In this document: in pieces, positions 36,341 to 45,631 of the stretch
Layout: each line of letters opens with the position of its first letter
Numbering within the stretch: the stretch's first letter is position 1
DNA from: Chryseosolibacter sp964493505
Lineage (GTDB): Bacteria; Bacteroidota; Bacteroidia; Cytophagales; Cyclobacteriaceae
Length of the DNA: 64,000 nt
NCBI GenBank assembly: GCA_964493505.1
Contig: CAZBNP010000010.1
Span: 62,001-126,000, forward strand
Direction: 5' to 3'
Made by a program: the position numbers and the translations under genes
The notes under the pieces: model-generated
What the model saw: the letters and a program-made list of their open reading frames with translations, nothing else
Told to the model about the DNA's origin: nothing
The model's database searches: none

Positions 36341-38398
36341 TTATCGATTCGGTTGCTGATCAATTACCGGGCTCTTCGACACTTCGCCGCCAGGAATTGA
36401 AAAATAGTAGTCGACCGGGTTGTACTCGAACGTCTTCAGACTCACCCATTGGAAACGGGCATCGAAGAAATACCTTCCACTTTCAGTTGAAAGGAACGGA
36501 TACAGACCGCGGAAACGGTAGCGGGCGTTATTGCTGTAGGCGTCTTTATCCCTCTCTTCTCCCCAGAAACCGTCTCGGCCTTCATAGTGTTGTACTCTCC
36601 AGCGGCGTAAATCCCACTTCGTTTTATGTTCCAGCGCAAGCTCTTTACGACGTTCTTTCCGAACGATGTTACGCCCCACTATGTCGGAAGTAATACTTCC
36701 CGCAAGCAGGGTTGCCCCGGCTCTCTCACGAATCAGGTTGATCCCTTCCGTAGCAACCTGCATAAGGTTAAATCCATCGGGAGATGCTTCTCCGGCGAGC
36801 GAAAGCTCAACCGCCGCCTCCGCCACATTCAGGAGTACATCCGCATAACGCATGAGCACAAAATGCTGCGCAGACTTTCCTTCACCTGCAACGAAAGAAG
36901 GGTCGGGATTCAACCATTTGCGGCCATACAATCCCGTAAGACAGCCTTCTCCGTTATTGTAAAACGGACCGTTCGCCCCCGCGGCAGTGATGCTGCCTCC
37001 TTCATAGGGTACGATCTCCTGACCACTGCCTTCGCGTGCGCTAAGGAACAGCGATTTAGATCCTCCGCTATAGGCTGGCAGTTGTTGATAACGTGTTTCT
37101 GCCGTAGCATACGAATAATCATTAAACAACGGAGCCACCGGTTCAGGGCCCGTAAAAACACCAGCCCGGATTTCAATCTCTCTACCCTTAAAAACATCGC
37201 CTGGGAAGATTACGTAGGCGCGAAGACGCGGCTCAGCATCGGCAAAGAAATCCGATGGTGAGTCGTACATCAGGTAATTACCTTCTGTGTTGGACGACCC
37301 TGTCGTTACTTTTATCGTTCCGTCGGGATAGCGATCGAACCCTTCAAACAATTCCAGGAAATCGAGTGTCGGACATGTTCCTGAAGCCAGTGGCGCTTTA
37401 AAAATAAAGGGAGCACTGTAGGCATCATATCCGTGTGTGAAGGTCGGGAAGGTGTACTCCTTTACATAGATATTTTCCAAACTTGTAGCGTCGCTGAACA
37501 TGTCTACCATATTCTGGTATTGTGCGTCGGGGTCGTTGGCCGCCCATTTCTTTTTATAAAGTGCATACATTGAGCTTTCTATCACTTCGCGGCCTGCCAG
37601 ATACGCTTCCCGGAAATACCTCCTGGAAGCTGCCTGCCAGGAGTCGTCGGCAAAGCCCATTACGCGCACGCCTGTTTTCTGACCAAAACCTGTCAGGCGT
37701 CCCGCTACCGTTTCATTATATTTAGCTACACTACCGGCATACAACATTGCTTCAGACTTAAACGCCAGGGCAACGTACTTGTTAGCGTAGCCGGTTTTAG
37801 GGCTGATGGGCCTCAGCAGTGCGGCGGCCTGATCAAAATCCGCGAGCACCTGATCCCAGGTCTCTTCCTCCGAAGCGCGTGCAATTTCCCAGTTATCCTG
37901 ATCAGCAGGGTACTGGATAACCCGGGTTACCAGCGGCACGCCACCATATCTTTTGGCTAATGCATAAAATACAAAAGCACGTGCAAAGTAGGCTTCGCCT
38001 AAATAATGGTTATACGTCACCTCCGCATAGGCGTCGCGATGCTTTGGCAATGTTTCAATCAGGTGATTGGCATCGCGCAGCAAGGTGAACGCATCTCCCC
38101 AGTATTGAGTATCCTCACCAGTAAAAGCACGGCAGATACCGTCTCTGTTCAGTGACTCGCCTGTACCCTCGATGCCCGTAGCACCCAACCAGGAGTTGAA
38201 TCGGATACCCCATGCCGCTGTGTATTTGAAGTCTTCAAAAGGCATCCGGCTGTACATCCGCGCCAGATAAACCTCTATACCAGACTCACTGGTTAGTATA
38301 TCCTCGTCGCCAAGAACATTCTTGGGCGGGATATCAAGATCCGTACATGCGGACAACGTCAGTAAGCCCATCAGGAATAAAGTATATATCCTTTTCAT
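36341..38398 (-). CDS. SusD/RagB-family outer-membrane nutrient-binding lipoprotein
   Basis: The ATG at 38396-38398 gives 685 residues with lipobox LLTLSAC followed by TDLDIPPK. SusD features include YFARAFVFYALAKRYGGVPL, tryptophans in the surface loops and, near the end, IVRKERRKELALEHKTKWDLRRW. It is at the long end for the family. It partners the SusC gene encoded 43 bp upstream and binds the glycan of the GH76-containing locus. Confidence 0.92.
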   Translation of the reverse strand: MKRIYTLFLMGLLTLSACTDLDIPPKNVLGDEDILTSESGIEVYLARMYSRMPFEDFKYTAAWGIRFNSWLGATGIEGTGESLNRDGICRAFTGEDTQYWGDAFTLLRDANHLIETLPKHRDAYAEVTYNHYLGEAYFARAFVFYALAKRYGGVPLVTRVIQYPADQDNWEIARASEEETWDQVLADFDQAAALLRPISPKTGYANKYVALAFKSEAMLYAGSVAKYNETVAGRLTGFGQKTGVRVMGFADDSWQAASRRYFREAYLAGREVIESSMYALYKKKWAANDPDAQYQNMVDMFSDATSLENIYVKEYTFPTFTHGYDAYSAPFIFKAPLASGTCPTLDFLELFEGFDRYPDGTIKVTTGSSNTEGNYLMYDSPSDFFADAEPRLRAYVIFPGDVFKGREIEIRAGVFTGPEPVAPLFNDYSYATAETRYQQLPAYSGGSKSLFLSAREGSGQEIVPYEGGSITAAGANGPFYNNGEGCLTGLYGRKWLNPDPSFVAGEGKSAQHFVLMRYADVLLNVAEAAVELSLAGEASPDGFNLMQVATEGINLIRERAGATLLAGSITSDIVGRNIVRKERRKELALEHKTKWDLRRWRVQHYEGRDGFWGEERDKDAYSNNARYRFRGLYPFLSTESGRYFFDARFQWVSLKTFEYNPVDYYFSIPGGEVSKSPVIDQQPNR

Positions 38399-38441
38399 CG
38401 TATGATCTGTTTTATGATTCATAAATTCTTACTAAAGGGAT

Positions 38442-41400
38442 TCAAAACGTAGCCGAAAGTCCAACTGTGTAGGTTTTATTAAGCGGATACAACCGCCCCA
38501 GTTCACTGTCGGGGTGTTCGGGGTCTACGAATTTCACACCGGTCATTGTAAACAGGTTATACGCATTAGCGAAAACACGCACATTCATTGAAGTAATAGC
38601 CTGTAACTTTGGTAGTGTATATCCGAGTTCGATGGATTTCAGACGAAGATAGTCTGTGCTCACACGGTTGAACTCTGAATTACCGCGCGGGTAACGTCCT
38701 GTAAAACCATAGTAACCGCTTATCCATTCAGTCTCCGGATCATAGGGATCGGCGAGCGGATCTACCGGATGCCAACGGTCGAGGTACTGTGTCAAAGTTC
38801 CACCTCCGTTAGGTCCCCATATTGAGTACAGGGGTTCCTTATATTCCATAGATCCCAGGGCTGATCCCTGGAAAAGCAAATTCAGATCAAAATTCTTGTA
38901 TGACGCTTCCAATCCAAAACTGAAATTTACCCAGGGTGTCTGATCGAACGCAAAAGGGTGTTCATCCAGGCCATTGATTTCGCCGTCGCCGTTCCAGTCG
39001 ACGTATTTATAGTCGCCCGGCAATATGTCTCTCTCTTTGTAACCAGGATGAGACCAAATGTCTTCCCAGCCCGTATAACGCCCTGCGGCTTCATATCCGA
39101 ATTGTACCCCCTGATAGCGGTCGTTCAGATTGTCATTGCGCCATTGGTCAAAAGAATTCCCCCAGGGACCCTTCTCCGTTGCCACCAAACCCTTGTTGCG
39201 GGTAATGGTACCGATCGCTCGCACCCGATAAGCGAAGTCGCCTACCCTGTTGCGGTGTGAAAGTTCGAGGTCCATTCCATAGTGGCGGTCGCTGTTGACG
39301 TTCTCATTCGGAGCAGTAGCACCGACCACCGTTGGAAATTCTCCCACGCGACGGGAAAACAGTCCTTTTCGGTGACGATTAAAATAATCAAGCGAGAAGC
39401 CGAACAAGCCGTTCCATCCTTCAAAGTCTACGCCGACGTTGTACGTATTGGATGTAAACCATGTAAGCAGCTCATTAGGGATCGGCAACCGATCCACGCC
39501 GTAAATAAACTGTCCGCCAAAGACCGATCCGGGTGCATATTGGTTATAGTATCCGTTTTCTGCGTTACCCCCTGTTGCCGGATAGGTATAACCGGGAATC
39601 CAATCGTACGGTGTCGCATTTGAATTAACAAGGTCATCTCCCAGCACCCCATAGCTTGCGCGGAATTTCAACTGATCAACAAATGACAGCGCCTGAACAG
39701 ATCTAAAGAAGTCTTCTTCCGACAAACGCCATCCCACCGAAGCCGACGGAAAGAATCCCCACTGATGACCCGGTGCAAACCGCGAAGTACCGTCATAGCG
39801 AAATTGTCCTTCAACAATGTAACGATCGGCAAAAGTGTAGTTAACTCTTCCTATCATTGATTCATAAGCGAAGTCGTACAGGTCATTGAAGCCGATCGCC
39901 ATTCCACTGCGCTGCCCTTCTTCAACGCCAGCGAGAAGATATTCCATGGCAAAGGCCAGGTTGCGTTCTGAAAAGAAATTGTCGCCACTACGCCTTTGAG
40001 TCTCCCACCCAACAAAAGCGGCTACGTCGTGCTTTCCACTAAAGGAGCGCTTGTAATTAATCAGGAACTGGCCCAACAGCTGTCGTTTCGAATACATCGA
40101 CCGGTGTATCTGACTTGGGGAGCTATTGTTATATAGTTTTGAAATATAGGATTCCGACAAAGGATCATAGGTGTATTGAAAATACTCCCTGCGGTAAACG
40201 TTGTTGTCGTCCTGACGGAAGTCGAAACCGATCAGTGCCTTGGCAGACAAGCCGGTCAGGGCCGAACTTACCGTGCCCAGATCAAAGTCGAGGGAGGCGG
40301 AAGACTGAAAATATTTCTGTTTGTATTTCCGGTATCCGGAAACGTCGGCTCTCATTTTCGCCACTGTATTTTCCTCAAGATCCAGGCCTTCATAGCTCAG
40401 CATGGTCTGTTCGGCATCGGCAAAGGCCGGAAACAATACACCCTGCCGCCAATAGTTTCGGATAATATCGACTGCGCTTGAGTATGGCGTATTGCGCTGG
40501 TCGGCAATTCCGCTAAGGTTAAGATCCAGTTTCAGTCCCTGGGCTATTTCGGTAGTGATATTCGAACGTATGTTGTACTTCTCGTAATTCAAATCACCCG
40601 ACTTGAAGAATCCCTCCTGGAAGAAATAACCTCCGGCGATATAGTATTGAGTTTTCTCATTTCCTCCGGATATACTCAGGTCATGCTGCATCTGGGGCGA
40701 GAAATCCGAGAACACCAGGGAATTCCAGTCTGTTGTACGGCGTCTACCATTTCGGAAGTCTTCAAAGTCTTCATCGTCGAATATGAGAGTCCCACCGTTA
40801 ATATTGTTCATCGCCCGCTCATTGTAGAGCGTCATAGTTTCAAAAGGGTCTGCAAGCATCGGCAGTCCCGACGGCTTCTGCCATGTATAGGATCCGTTGT
40901 AAGACACTGTTGTCTTTCCGTCAGTCGACCCTTTTTTAGTTGTCACAAGTAGCACACCGTTTGCACCTCGCACCCCATAAATTGCCGCTGACGCATCTTT
41001 CAACGCAGATATGTCCTCGATATCATTCGGATTCAGACGCTGAAACTCCGCCATCGTGCGCGGAATTCCATCGATAACGACCAAGGGAGGACCAAAGCCG
41101 CGGATATCAAAGTTGGCGCTGTAGGTACCTGGCTCGGCACTGGTTTGCCACACACGCACACCGGCAATCCTTCCAGTGAGCATATTCTGAGGGTTCTCGT
41201 TTTTTGTCTGGAGCATCTCAGAACCCTTTAGACTTGCCACCGATCCGGTTAATGTAACTTTTCGCTGCGTGCCATAGCCCACCACAACAACCTCATCAAT
41301 TTGCAGAATGTCCTGCACCATTACCACGTTAATTGCGGACCTCGAATCAACTGCGATTTCCTGCGGCACATATCCGATGAAAGAGAAACTCAGCACAGCG

Positions 41401-41696
41401 TTTGCGTCAGATATCTGGATCGCATAGCGTCCGTCAGCATCTGTCGTGGTCCCAAGGGTGGTACCCTTGATCACTACATTGACGCCGGGTATGACAGTAC
41501 CGTCTTCCGCTGAGGTTACCGTTCCTGCAACCGTACCCCCCTGCTGCAAACTGAAGGATACAGACCGATGTACATTTGTGTACCCGGCATTCGCTCCCGA
41601 AGCAAAAACGGAAGCAAAAATAACACACTGGATAAAGATTCCATAGGCGGAATACGTTACCAGTTTCTTTGATAATTGCTCGTATATATTTCGCAT
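38442..41696 (-). CDS. SusC/RagA-type TonB-dependent transporter
   Basis: The ATG at 41694-41696 gives 1084 residues; a GTG two codons earlier is an alternative. The N-terminal hydrophobic stretch (about 15-40) is followed by a carboxypeptidase-regulatory-like domain (GTVAGTVTSAEDGTVIPGVN, about 53-135), the plug (VVVVGYGTQRKVTLTGSVAS, ISALKDASAAIYGVRGANGV) and a barrel ending in TYTVGLSATF. It carries oligosaccharides released by the GH76-like and other enzymes of the locus. Confidence 0.93.
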   Translation of the reverse strand: MRNIYEQLSKKLVTYSAYGIFIQCVIFASVFASGANAGYTNVHRSVSFSLQQGGTVAGTVTSAEDGTVIPGVNVVIKGTTLGTTTDADGRYAIQISDANAVLSFSFIGYVPQEIAVDSRSAINVVMVQDILQIDEVVVVGYGTQRKVTLTGSVASLKGSEMLQTKNENPQNMLTGRIAGVRVWQTSAEPGTYSANFDIRGFGPPLVVIDGIPRTMAEFQRLNPNDIEDISALKDASAAIYGVRGANGVLLVTTKKGSTDGKTTVSYNGSYTWQKPSGLPMLADPFETMTLYNERAMNNINGGTLIFDDEDFEDFRNGRRRTTDWNSLVFSDFSPQMQHDLSISGGNEKTQYYIAGGYFFQEGFFKSGDLNYEKYNIRSNITTEIAQGLKLDLNLSGIADQRNTPYSSAVDIIRNYWRQGVLFPAFADAEQTMLSYEGLDLEENTVAKMRADVSGYRKYKQKYFQSSASLDFDLGTVSSALTGLSAKALIGFDFRQDDNNVYRREYFQYTYDPLSESYISKLYNNSSPSQIHRSMYSKRQLLGQFLINYKRSFSGKHDVAAFVGWETQRRSGDNFFSERNLAFAMEYLLAGVEEGQRSGMAIGFNDLYDFAYESMIGRVNYTFADRYIVEGQFRYDGTSRFAPGHQWGFFPSASVGWRLSEEDFFRSVQALSFVDQLKFRASYGVLGDDLVNSNATPYDWIPGYTYPATGGNAENGYYNQYAPGSVFGGQFIYGVDRLPIPNELLTWFTSNTYNVGVDFEGWNGLFGFSLDYFNRHRKGLFSRRVGEFPTVVGATAPNENVNSDRHYGMDLELSHRNRVGDFAYRVRAIGTITRNKGLVATEKGPWGNSFDQWRNDNLNDRYQGVQFGYEAAGRYTGWEDIWSHPGYKERDILPGDYKYVDWNGDGEINGLDEHPFAFDQTPWVNFSFGLEASYKNFDLNLLFQGSALGSMEYKEPLYSIWGPNGGGTLTQYLDRWHPVDPLADPYDPETEWISGYYGFTGRYPRGNSEFNRVSTDYLRLKSIELGYTLPKLQAITSMNVRVFANAYNLFTMTGVKFVDPEHPDSELGRLYPLNKTYTVGLSATF

Positions 41697-41733
41697 AAGC
41701 ACAATGGTTATATTTTACATTCTTCGATCCGGA

Positions 41734-43188
41734 TTATTGGCCGCTACCGGCTTCATACCGGGACAATACGGCATACTCGGCAGCAAAAGAAAAATTAAAC
41801 ATCCCCTCAGTCCTGTTGTTGTTATTGTCATGACTCCACCCCACCAGTAGGTTGGTGGGGAGGAAACCCTCGTATAAAAAGTTGTCGTACCCATAGTCAA
41901 GATTCTTTTGAAACGAGTCGATGTATTCGGCAACATTCCCGTAGACAGGCGCCACGTCTACGTATCCGCGCATCAATACACCGTTGAACCAGTTTCTGAA
42001 ACCACTGATATCGTAGGTATAATACCCAGGTCTATTCAGGCCGAGTTTGGCAAAGTATTGGAAACTGGCATCCGACAGCTTCCGGGCATCGATGAGATAC
42101 ATGTCCTCACCTGTTGCGCGATACAAGTCGGCGGCACCGGAAAGCATTGTCCCACTGTTGTAGGTAATGGCCGGACCGACGCGATCCTTGCAGGTAACAC
42201 CCCTGCGGTATGTCGTTCCATTGACGTCATGCGTTTGTGGACTGCCGGGTGTGCAGCCACCCATCATGTCATCGTAGACTCCATCTGAACGCAGTAGGTA
42301 TTTTTTCTGCCAGGCATATATCTTCCTGGCAAAATCCAGATAATAGTCGCTTTTCTTTACTTGTAATACCTTGCGGGTCTGCTTGTCTTCAGCATCAATA
42401 TACCGGTGCGTGATTTCATCCGCTTTGTCCTTATAAAACTCATGGAGCCAGACCAACGGGCTCACCATTGGCCCGTTGCTACACGAATGTTTCGTGACAT
42501 AACCCGGTCCCCAGGGTATGCCACCGATTTCTTCCCCGTTGGCATCGCGCGTGCAATCCCAGCCGTCAAGCACATACTCAGTCAGGTATTCAGCTTTCTC
42601 CAGATACGCTTCGTTTCCGGTAACCTTGTAGGCTTCGAAAAATTCACGAACAAGCCACATCTGGTCATCATACACATTTTCAATACCCTCAACTTTTGCC
42701 GACCCTTTTGAGCCTCCACGGTTCACACCGTACACCGACCATTCTTTGGTTTGTGTGTAGGAAACCAGTTCAAACGTACCCAGATAGTAGTCCGCATTAT
42801 CATACAATTTTTGAAGCAACCCTGAGTACCGGTCAAAGTGTTCGGCGTATAGCGAGGCGTTGCCGTATTCTTTCTGTTCTTCGAGAGCGTGAAGAATAGC
42901 ATTCACCGCCTCGATGGCGCTGGTGTACATCCAGATACTGCCTTTCTCTTCTGATCTGACACCTGTGTAGGGGTTATAATACCTGGCCATCGCCATCCCG
43001 TCCCCTGTAAAATGGGAAGAGATAGCGTTGTCAGTGAGTTCCATCGCGCGGAGAAGGTTCACCTCGGAAAGACCGACCTCGGGCGGCTTGGGTTCCTCTT
43101 CCGTTGCAGGATCGCTGCAACCAGTTAAAGTTACCAGTAAGATGAAGTGACAAGCAGTAAAGGAAAACATTTTGAAGATCCGGTTCAT
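41734..43188 (-). CDS. GH76-family alpha-mannanase-like lipoprotein
   Basis: A 484-residue lipoprotein (lipobox LLVTLTGC, Cys24). The (alpha/alpha)6-type sequence carries the GH76 signature aspartate pair in ENVYDDQMWLVREFFEAY (Asp174, Asp175) and the later TYNSGTMLSGAADLYRATGE, which matches the family's TYNQG-type motif. GH76 enzymes are endo-acting alpha-1,6-mannanases or related activities, so the locus may target mannan or another alpha-linked glycan. It lies 8 bp after the upstream surface lipoprotein gene and 37 bp before susC. Family assignment is firm in outline; the substrate is not. Confidence 0.8.
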   Translation of the reverse strand: MNRIFKMFSFTACHFILLVTLTGCSDPATEEEPKPPEVGLSEVNLLRAMELTDNAISSHFTGDGMAMARYYNPYTGVRSEEKGSIWMYTSAIEAVNAILHALEEQKEYGNASLYAEHFDRYSGLLQKLYDNADYYLGTFELVSYTQTKEWSVYGVNRGGSKGSAKVEGIENVYDDQMWLVREFFEAYKVTGNEAYLEKAEYLTEYVLDGWDCTRDANGEEIGGIPWGPGYVTKHSCSNGPMVSPLVWLHEFYKDKADEITHRYIDAEDKQTRKVLQVKKSDYYLDFARKIYAWQKKYLLRSDGVYDDMMGGCTPGSPQTHDVNGTTYRRGVTCKDRVGPAITYNSGTMLSGAADLYRATGEDMYLIDARKLSDASFQYFAKLGLNRPGYYTYDISGFRNWFNGVLMRGYVDVAPVYGNVAEYIDSFQKNLDYGYDNFLYEGFLPTNLLVGWSHDNNNNRTEGMFNFSFAAEYAVLSRYEAGSGQ

Positions 43189-43196
43189 GTTTGTAT

Positions 43197-45011
43197 TTAA
43201 TTCAATTCAATACCATGGAATACCAGTTTATTTTCGCCCGTTTCGGCCGCGCCATTGTAGACGCCCAACGCAAGGGTTACTGATTTTCCATTAAATTGTG
43301 ATAAATCATAGACAAATGCCGCATACCCTTCAGGATTGCCTGCGCCACCATCGCCGTGCTTGAATTTCCAGCAACCGTTCTCCGCGGGAAGGGCCTCGTC
43401 GGCAGTATTAGACTGCGGCGCTAGATGGGTAACGGTTCCATCGTCTTCGATCGCAGTCAGTTTGAAATAGGTATAATTATCACTACTGAAATTTCGCGTA
43501 CTAAACGTCAGTTGATTACTCCCCGCTCCAATTGAAAACTTGGCATACAAGTACGACTCAGGTACGGTTGTATCAATCTCAGGCGTATTACGCGTCTTAA
43601 TCAGATAGCCTTCCGAAGGTGTTACTTCAGGATCCTTTCTAAGGGGAACAAACGACCACTCCGCACCCACATGGCCAACTTCGCGCCATGACCGGTAGGC
43701 ATCCACATAGTGGTCGCGTGAAGCACTTACAGGGCTAATGCCGGTAAATAATTTCTTTGTATGTGGCATGGTAGATCTTACGGTCTCCCTCGTCAGCTTC
43801 CATCCGTCGATGACTTCCGTACCCGGCAGCCAATCTGTACCGACTACTTTTTCTCCGGCAAATCGGATTGCCCGGAGCACGAGCTGCTTCCAGTAATCGC
43901 CTGTTGCCTGACGATAAATGCCTATTGCAATAATGACCTCCTTACCGATGTAGGTGCTCAGATCAAAATCCAGGTCAGTGTAATCTCCGGAACCATAGGT
44001 CCTATTCTCTCCGATTTTTACGGCTGCGGGATCCGCGTCAGCAAGGTCAATAACCTGGACACCGAAATACGCAGGATTTGCTTCATCGGCGCTATGTGTG
44101 CGTATACGAAGTGACATGATCTTGTTGTCTTCCGTAATCAGTTTACTTCCATACACATACGAATCGAATACATTGAGATCAGCTGGATTATTGCGATCCT
44201 GATCGTTATTGCGGATCTGCAGCGTTGTTCCTTCATTTTGTTCCTCCCATGCACCGCGAAAATCAAGCGTCGCCATATAGTCGCACGCCCAATCCCAGTG
44301 CGGATAGGCATCCGCGTTGCGACCTCCCCGGTACTCATTATAGTACCATTTGTCAGCACTCTGCAAGTCTTCCGCAGTGAGTCCGCGAAGAAGTTCCACA
44401 CTTCCCATTCTTGTATCCACCGCTGCAATGCCACCCACAAAATCAGCTTCGGTTACCGGCTTGGTAACGGTTGCATAACCTTCTTTGGAAAACGTCACCG
44501 TGTAGTCGTCGACTATCAGATTTTCAATGGTGTAGGTGCCATCGCTTCCGCTGACGGCGGTACCCGCAACGCCTACGGTAATCGTGACATCAGCAAGCGG
44601 TGCGTCTCCATTTTTGGCATCTGTAACCGTTCCAACGATTTTCGCGGAAGCGCTCACCAGCGTAGCATTGGCAGTCGCCACTCTCTCAGCATTGAATTTC
44701 TCGGCTGTAACCGTAACGCTAATCGTTAACCACCCTGTTTTAGAGAACGTTACGGCATGCGTTTTCAACGACACGTTCTCGACGGTGTAACTTCCATCGG
44801 CGGAACTGGTTGCCACTAAATCATCTTCATTGACGCCGGAAACGGTAATTGTGACATCGGAAACAGGGTCGCCCGAACTGTCGGTAACCTTGCCAGTGAT
44901 AGTCCCGGTACCAGGTGTGGCCGGGTCGTCTTCGTTGTCACAGGAACTAACCGATACAATCAAAGTTCCTAGCAAAACAACATACATCAAGGCGTGTACA
45001 ACTTTACTCAT
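43197..45011 (-). CDS. Surface lipoprotein with two carboxypeptidase-regulatory-like domains and glycan-binding-like repeats
   Basis: A 604-residue lipoprotein (lipobox SVSSC) with two tandem carboxypeptidase-regulatory-like domains: GTITGKVTDSSGDPVSDVTI (about 35-110) and AKIVGTVTDAKNGDAPLADV (about 118-195). Two related jelly-roll-like regions follow (about 215-385 and 410-604), with the matching strands EVIIAIGIYRQATG and SVTLALGVYNGAA. It lacks catalytic motifs and sits at the head of the GH76/SusC/SusD unit, so it is a good candidate for a surface glycan-binding protein. Upstream lies a 21-bp-period direct repeat. Confidence 0.7.
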   Translation of the reverse strand: MSKVVHALMYVVLLGTLIVSVSSCDNEDDPATPGTGTITGKVTDSSGDPVSDVTITVSGVNEDDLVATSSADGSYTVENVSLKTHAVTFSKTGWLTISVTVTAEKFNAERVATANATLVSASAKIVGTVTDAKNGDAPLADVTITVGVAGTAVSGSDGTYTIENLIVDDYTVTFSKEGYATVTKPVTEADFVGGIAAVDTRMGSVELLRGLTAEDLQSADKWYYNEYRGGRNADAYPHWDWACDYMATLDFRGAWEEQNEGTTLQIRNNDQDRNNPADLNVFDSYVYGSKLITEDNKIMSLRIRTHSADEANPAYFGVQVIDLADADPAAVKIGENRTYGSGDYTDLDFDLSTYIGKEVIIAIGIYRQATGDYWKQLVLRAIRFAGEKVVGTDWLPGTEVIDGWKLTRETVRSTMPHTKKLFTGISPVSASRDHYVDAYRSWREVGHVGAEWSFVPLRKDPEVTPSEGYLIKTRNTPEIDTTVPESYLYAKFSIGAGSNQLTFSTRNFSSDNYTYFKLTAIEDDGTVTHLAPQSNTADEALPAENGCWKFKHGDGGAGNPEGYAAFVYDLSQFNGKSVTLALGVYNGAAETGENKLVFHGIELN

Positions 45012-45083
45012 TTGTTAATAGTTTTTAGGTGAAACATGTGCTCTCTAACTTCTGAAACCCATGCGGCCCCATTCTTCTACCGC

Positions 45084-45154
45084 CGCTGACACTAACGATT
45101 GTATGTCGCTTTGCAACGATTGCAATCTTGTCGAAAACTGATTTAATGTCAGCG
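45084..45154 (-). promoter_or_regulatory. Direct and inverted repeats upstream of the GH76 locus
   Basis: The octamer aacgattg occurs at 45094-45101 and 45115-45122, exactly 21 bp apart. It is framed by cgctgacactaa (45084-45095) and ttaatgtcagcg (45143-45154), which are reverse complements but for one base. The spacing of two helical turns suits a dimeric regulator. It is 73-143 nt upstream of the gene start at 45011. Confidence 0.5.
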
Positions 45155-45288
45155 ACAACTGGTTAAATTATGGGTTAAAATGGGGTTAGCGCGTGGAAAA
45201 AGATGTTAATCTCCACCGAACACGGCACAGAATGGCATGATTGGCATATTCATCCAAAAAAAATGAAACAAAACTTCAGGGGGATCAG

Positions 45289-45606
45289 CTAGCGCCACAA
45301 CATCAGCGCCTGGGTCAGCACTTGCTCCACGCGATGTCGGGGCTTATGAAATTAGGTCATACCATGCCCGGGGAGCATGACATCTATGTCGTGCTCCCCA
45401 TGCTATGTCCGGGCAAATGCAAAGCCTTACAGGAAACACCGAGCACGTCAAAATCTTCTCCGTCAGCGACGATCCGGTCAACAGTAAAGGGCTGAAATGT
45501 CTTGTGATACAAATAACCCGCGCACCGTTTGTCGCCTGTAGCTACCGCCTCAGCCGTTTCAGCGGACGCAATGAACCTGGCGCCGCGCGGTATCCTTTCA
45601 TCAAGT
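45289..45606 (-). pseudogene. Degraded metallo-beta-lactamase-fold hydrolase gene
   Basis: The minus strand reads GARFIASAETAEAVATGDK, then VDRIVADGEDFDVLGVSC and LHLPGHSMGSTT before a stop. In another frame it resumes with DVMLPGHGMT, and after a TAA continues FHKPRHRVEQVLTQALMLWR to TAG 45289-45291. GARVIA, PGHSMGS and VLPGHG are metallo-beta-lactamase-fold landmarks. The N-terminal part with the HxHxDH motif, and roughly 60 residues between the two PGH motifs, are missing. The internal junction coincides with a near-perfect 12-bp palindrome (45370-45399). The gene cannot be functional. Confidence 0.7.
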
Positions 45607-45631
45607 CAGACTTTCCGCACCGCGAAGCACT

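Noticed and set aside
45370..45399. 12-bp hairpin read as a transcription terminator
   Set aside because: It falls inside the decayed MBL-fold gene between two PGH-type motifs, so it is better explained by the deletion junction in coding sequence than as a terminator of the gene ending at 45632.
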